Assembly (NCBI GenBank): GCA_900556465.1
Contig: USPK01000024.1
Location: 1 to 23,489, forward strand
Direction of reading: 5' to 3'
Length of the DNA stretch: 23,489 bases
From: an uncultured Prevotella sp.
GTDB lineage: Bacteria; Bacteroidota; Bacteroidia; Bacteroidales; Bacteroidaceae
The position numbers and the translations under genes were made by a program. The notes beneath the pieces were generated by a model. The model was given only the letters and a program-made list of their open reading frames with translations, ran no database searches and was not told the DNA's origin. Shown in pieces: positions 21,749-23,489 of the stretch. The stretch's first letter is position 1. Each line of letters begins with the position of its first letter.

Positions 21749-23095
21749 TCACATGCCGATGACGGTCTTCTCCACCCAATAGGCGCCGATGCCTGCCAGG
21801 TAGCCCAGCAGGGCAATCCAGGAGACGTGGCGCAGGTACCATCCGAAGGAAATCTTCTCCAGGCCCATGACCACGACGCCGGCGGCCGAGCCGATGATGA
21901 GCATGGAGCCGCCCACGCCGGCACAGTAGGCGAGCAGCTGCCAGAAGATGCCGTCGGCGGCCATGTCGCCCGAGGGCGCGATGTCGTACATGCCCATGCA
22001 GCCGGCCACGAGGGGCACGTTGTCCACTACGGCCGACACGCAGCCGATGACGCCCGTCACGAGGTAGTGGTTGCCGCCGGAGACTTCATCGAGGCTGCGG
22101 CCGAAGTTGGCCAGGACGCTCGTTTCCTGGAGCGTGGCCACGGTCATGAGGATGCCGAGGAAGAAGAAGATGGTGCCCATGTCGATGCGCGAGATGAGGC
22201 GCGTCAGGCGCAGCTTGGCCGACTCTTCGATGTCGGTCCGGGAGCGGTAGAACGACTCCGTCGTCAGCCAGAGCAGGCCCAGGATGAGCAGGATGCCCAT
22301 GAAGGGAGGCAGACCCGTGAGGAAGCGGAAGATGGGGACGAATATGAGGCCGCCCACGCCGAGTACGAAGACCGTGGTGCGCTGGGCGCTGCTGAACTGC
22401 AGGGCGTCGCCCTCTTCGGCCACCTCGTTGCGCTGGAGCTCGCCCTTGAGGCTGAACTGCAACACGAGGGCGGGGACGATGACGGAGACGAGGGACGGGA
22501 TGAAAAGCTCCTTCATGACGCCGAGCGTCGTAATATTGCCCTTAATCCAAAGCATGATGGTCGTCACGTCGCCGATAGGCGAGAAGGCGCCGCCCGCATT
22601 GGCCGCCAGGATGACCAGTGCGGCAAAGATGATGCGCTCCTTGTGTTCGGGCACGAGCTTGCGGAGCACCATGACCATGACTATGCTCGTGGTCATGTTG
22701 TCCAGGATGGCCGAGAGGAAGAACGTCATGAACGTGATGCTCCACAGGAGTTTGCGCTTGTTGGTCGTGCGGAGCATCTCGCGCACAAAGTTGAAGCCGC
22801 CGTTGGCGTCGACCGTTTCGACGATGGCCATGGCGCCCATCAGGAAGAACAGGATTTCGCACGTGTCGCCCATGTGCGGGATGAGCACGTTCTCGCCCAC
22901 CCAGTTCGACACCTCGCCCGCTGCCACCGTGATGCCGTGGAAGCCCTGGATGAACGTACCGGCGTCTATCATGTAAAGCACCCAGCACGCCACGCACATA
23001 AGCAGCGCCGTGGCGGCCTTGTTGATTTTTAAGACGCTCTCCAGGGCAATGCACGCATAGCCTATGACGAAAAGCGCCACGATTACTGTTACCAT
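21749..23095 (-). CDS. nhaD: NhaD-type Na+/H+ antiporter
   Basis: A 448-residue inner-membrane transporter of the ion-transporter superfamily, exchanging Na+ (or Li+) for H+ to keep internal sodium and pH in range. Family motifs are visible: HMGDTCEILFFLMGAMAIVE (about 74-93), LSAILDNMTTSIVMV (about 127-141), ANAGGAFSPIGDVTTIMLW (about 165-183) and, in the second half, CVSAVVDNVPLVAG. The two DN(M/V) motifs, one in each half, reflect the inverted two-repeat architecture. About ten or more hydrophobic segments are present and the length is normal. It leads a three-gene operon with a beta-barrel protein and an ABM protein, with its own promoter about 35-65 bases upstream. Confidence 0.92.
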   Translation of the reverse strand: MVTVIVALFVIGYACIALESVLKINKAATALLMCVACWVLYMIDAGTFIQGFHGITVAAGEVSNWVGENVLIPHMGDTCEILFFLMGAMAIVETVDANGGFNFVREMLRTTNKRKLLWSITFMTFFLSAILDNMTTSIVMVMVLRKLVPEHKERIIFAALVILAANAGGAFSPIGDVTTIMLWIKGNITTLGVMKELFIPSLVSVIVPALVLQFSLKGELQRNEVAEEGDALQFSSAQRTTVFVLGVGGLIFVPIFRFLTGLPPFMGILLILGLLWLTTESFYRSRTDIEESAKLRLTRLISRIDMGTIFFFLGILMTVATLQETSVLANFGRSLDEVSGGNHYLVTGVIGCVSAVVDNVPLVAGCMGMYDIAPSGDMAADGIFWQLLAYCAGVGGSMLIIGSAAGVVVMGLEKISFGWYLRHVSWIALLGYLAGIGAYWVEKTVIGM

Positions 23096-23129
23096 ATTCT
23101 GGAAGTTTATAGATTGTAAGTTCGTCTTG

Positions 23130-23160
23130 CAAAGAAAGATAAAAAAAACGACTTTGCAAA
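23130..23160 (-). promoter_or_regulatory. Probable promoter of the nhaD operon
   Basis: On the minus strand TTTG (23157-23160) and TTTCTTTG (23130-23137) are 19 bases apart. The second lacks the TA of the usual box but is otherwise well placed; an overlapping TATCTTTC a few bases upstream is another candidate for the box. The start codon is 35 bases downstream. Confidence 0.5.
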
Positions 23161-23373
23161 AACTTTCCTATTACAATTTCGCCACGTTTCGGCCCCGGAG
23201 CGCGGGCTGCGGCGAAAACTCCGCGCCGGCCTCGCCCCGGGCGTCGCCGCGGCGGGAACGGGCGGATGCCGTCGCGGCCCGTCGCCGGCCGGCCGGGGGC
23301 GCCGCCGTGCCGTCCCGGCGGGCGCGGAGCGGAAAAAGAGCGGACAGATGGCGCCCGGTTCGCAAAAAAGACG

Positions 23374-23381
23374 TACCTTTG
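23374..23381 (+). promoter_or_regulatory. -7 box of the tRNA-Arg promoter
   Basis: TACCTTTG is an exact TAnnTTTG match, 20 bases before the mature tRNA 5' end. No perfect TTG is seen at the usual distance. Confidence 0.6.
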
Positions 23382-23401
23382 CGCCGTCGCAACGACGCTG
23401 C

Positions 23402-23473
23402 GCCCCTGTAGTTCAACGGATAGAATAGAAGTTTCCTAAACTTTAGATCCGAGTTCGATTCTCGGCGGGGGTA
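23402..23473 (+). tRNA. tRNA-Arg (anticodon CCU)
   Basis: The 72-base sequence folds as a cloverleaf: acceptor GCCCCTG with CGGGGGT (two G-T wobbles), D stem GTTC/GAAT with GG in the loop, anticodon stem GAAGT/ACTTT around loop TTCCTAA giving anticodon CCT, a four-base variable loop, and T stem CCGAG/CTCGG with loop TTCGATT. The discriminator base is A and CCA is not encoded, as is usual in Bacteroidetes. It reads the rare AGG arginine codon. Confidence 0.93.
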
Positions 23474-23489
23474 CGTAGGCTGCCGCAGG

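Noticed and set aside
23402..23489. tRNA-Arg as an integration site of a mobile island
   Set aside because: No duplicated tRNA 3' end or integrase is visible inside the window, and the sequence beyond the tRNA is only 16 bases.

Overview
The window looks like chromosomal DNA from a G+C-rich member of the Bacteroidales. The evidence is consistent across strands: TAnnTTTG-type -7 boxes (several with a TTG about 20 bases upstream), no strong Shine-Dalgarno sequences, secreted proteins with Por-secretion-like C-terminal tails, and Bacteroidetes families such as DUF4491, DUF3472, NhaD and an M28 protein resembling bacterial type II glutaminyl cyclases. I cannot fix the genus from sequence alone.

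Layout, left to right. (1) Bases 1-1744 (minus): a GH2 beta-galactosidase-like gene cut off before its catalytic residues by about 57 bases of A+T-rich foreign-looking DNA at the window edge. (2) 2130-4580 (plus): a secreted DUF3472/discoidin protein on its own promoter and terminator. (3) 4784-5314 (plus): a SpoU-type RNA methyltransferase. (4) 8631-5330 (minus): a probable operon of a glutamine-amidotransferase/M19 dipeptidase fusion, an M28 lipoprotein that is probably a glutaminyl cyclase, and SufE. (5) 9619-8720 (minus): an Lrp/AsnC regulator and a DUF4491 membrane protein. (6) 10190-14728 and 15000-17870 (plus): two large secreted proteins, a papain-like multidomain protease and a GH16 glucanase-like enzyme, each with its own promoter and hairpin terminator. 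(7) 18256-20575 (plus): a compact restriction-modification pair of much lower G+C, bounded by its own promoter and terminator and probably acquired. (8) 23095-20734 (minus): an operon of NhaD Na+/H+ antiporter, outer-membrane beta-barrel and ABM-fold monooxygenase. (9) 23402-23473 (plus): tRNA-Arg(CCU).

The most unusual structure is a dispersed 59-bp element found in three intergenic places (4698-4756, 9888-9946, 17979-18037). Each copy has three near-palindromic 17-mers (ACGGG-N7-CCCGT type) starting exactly 21 bases apart, with units differing in orientation and core sequence between copies. One copy lies in the leader of the RNA methyltransferase gene and one lies just upstream of the restriction-modification cassette.

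Functionally, the secreted proteins (DUF3472, papain-like, GH16) fit export and surface attachment for polysaccharide and protein breakdown. The M19/M28 block fits periplasmic peptide processing. The restriction-modification pair is a defence module. No complete transposase, CRISPR array, rRNA or SusC/SusD pair is visible.
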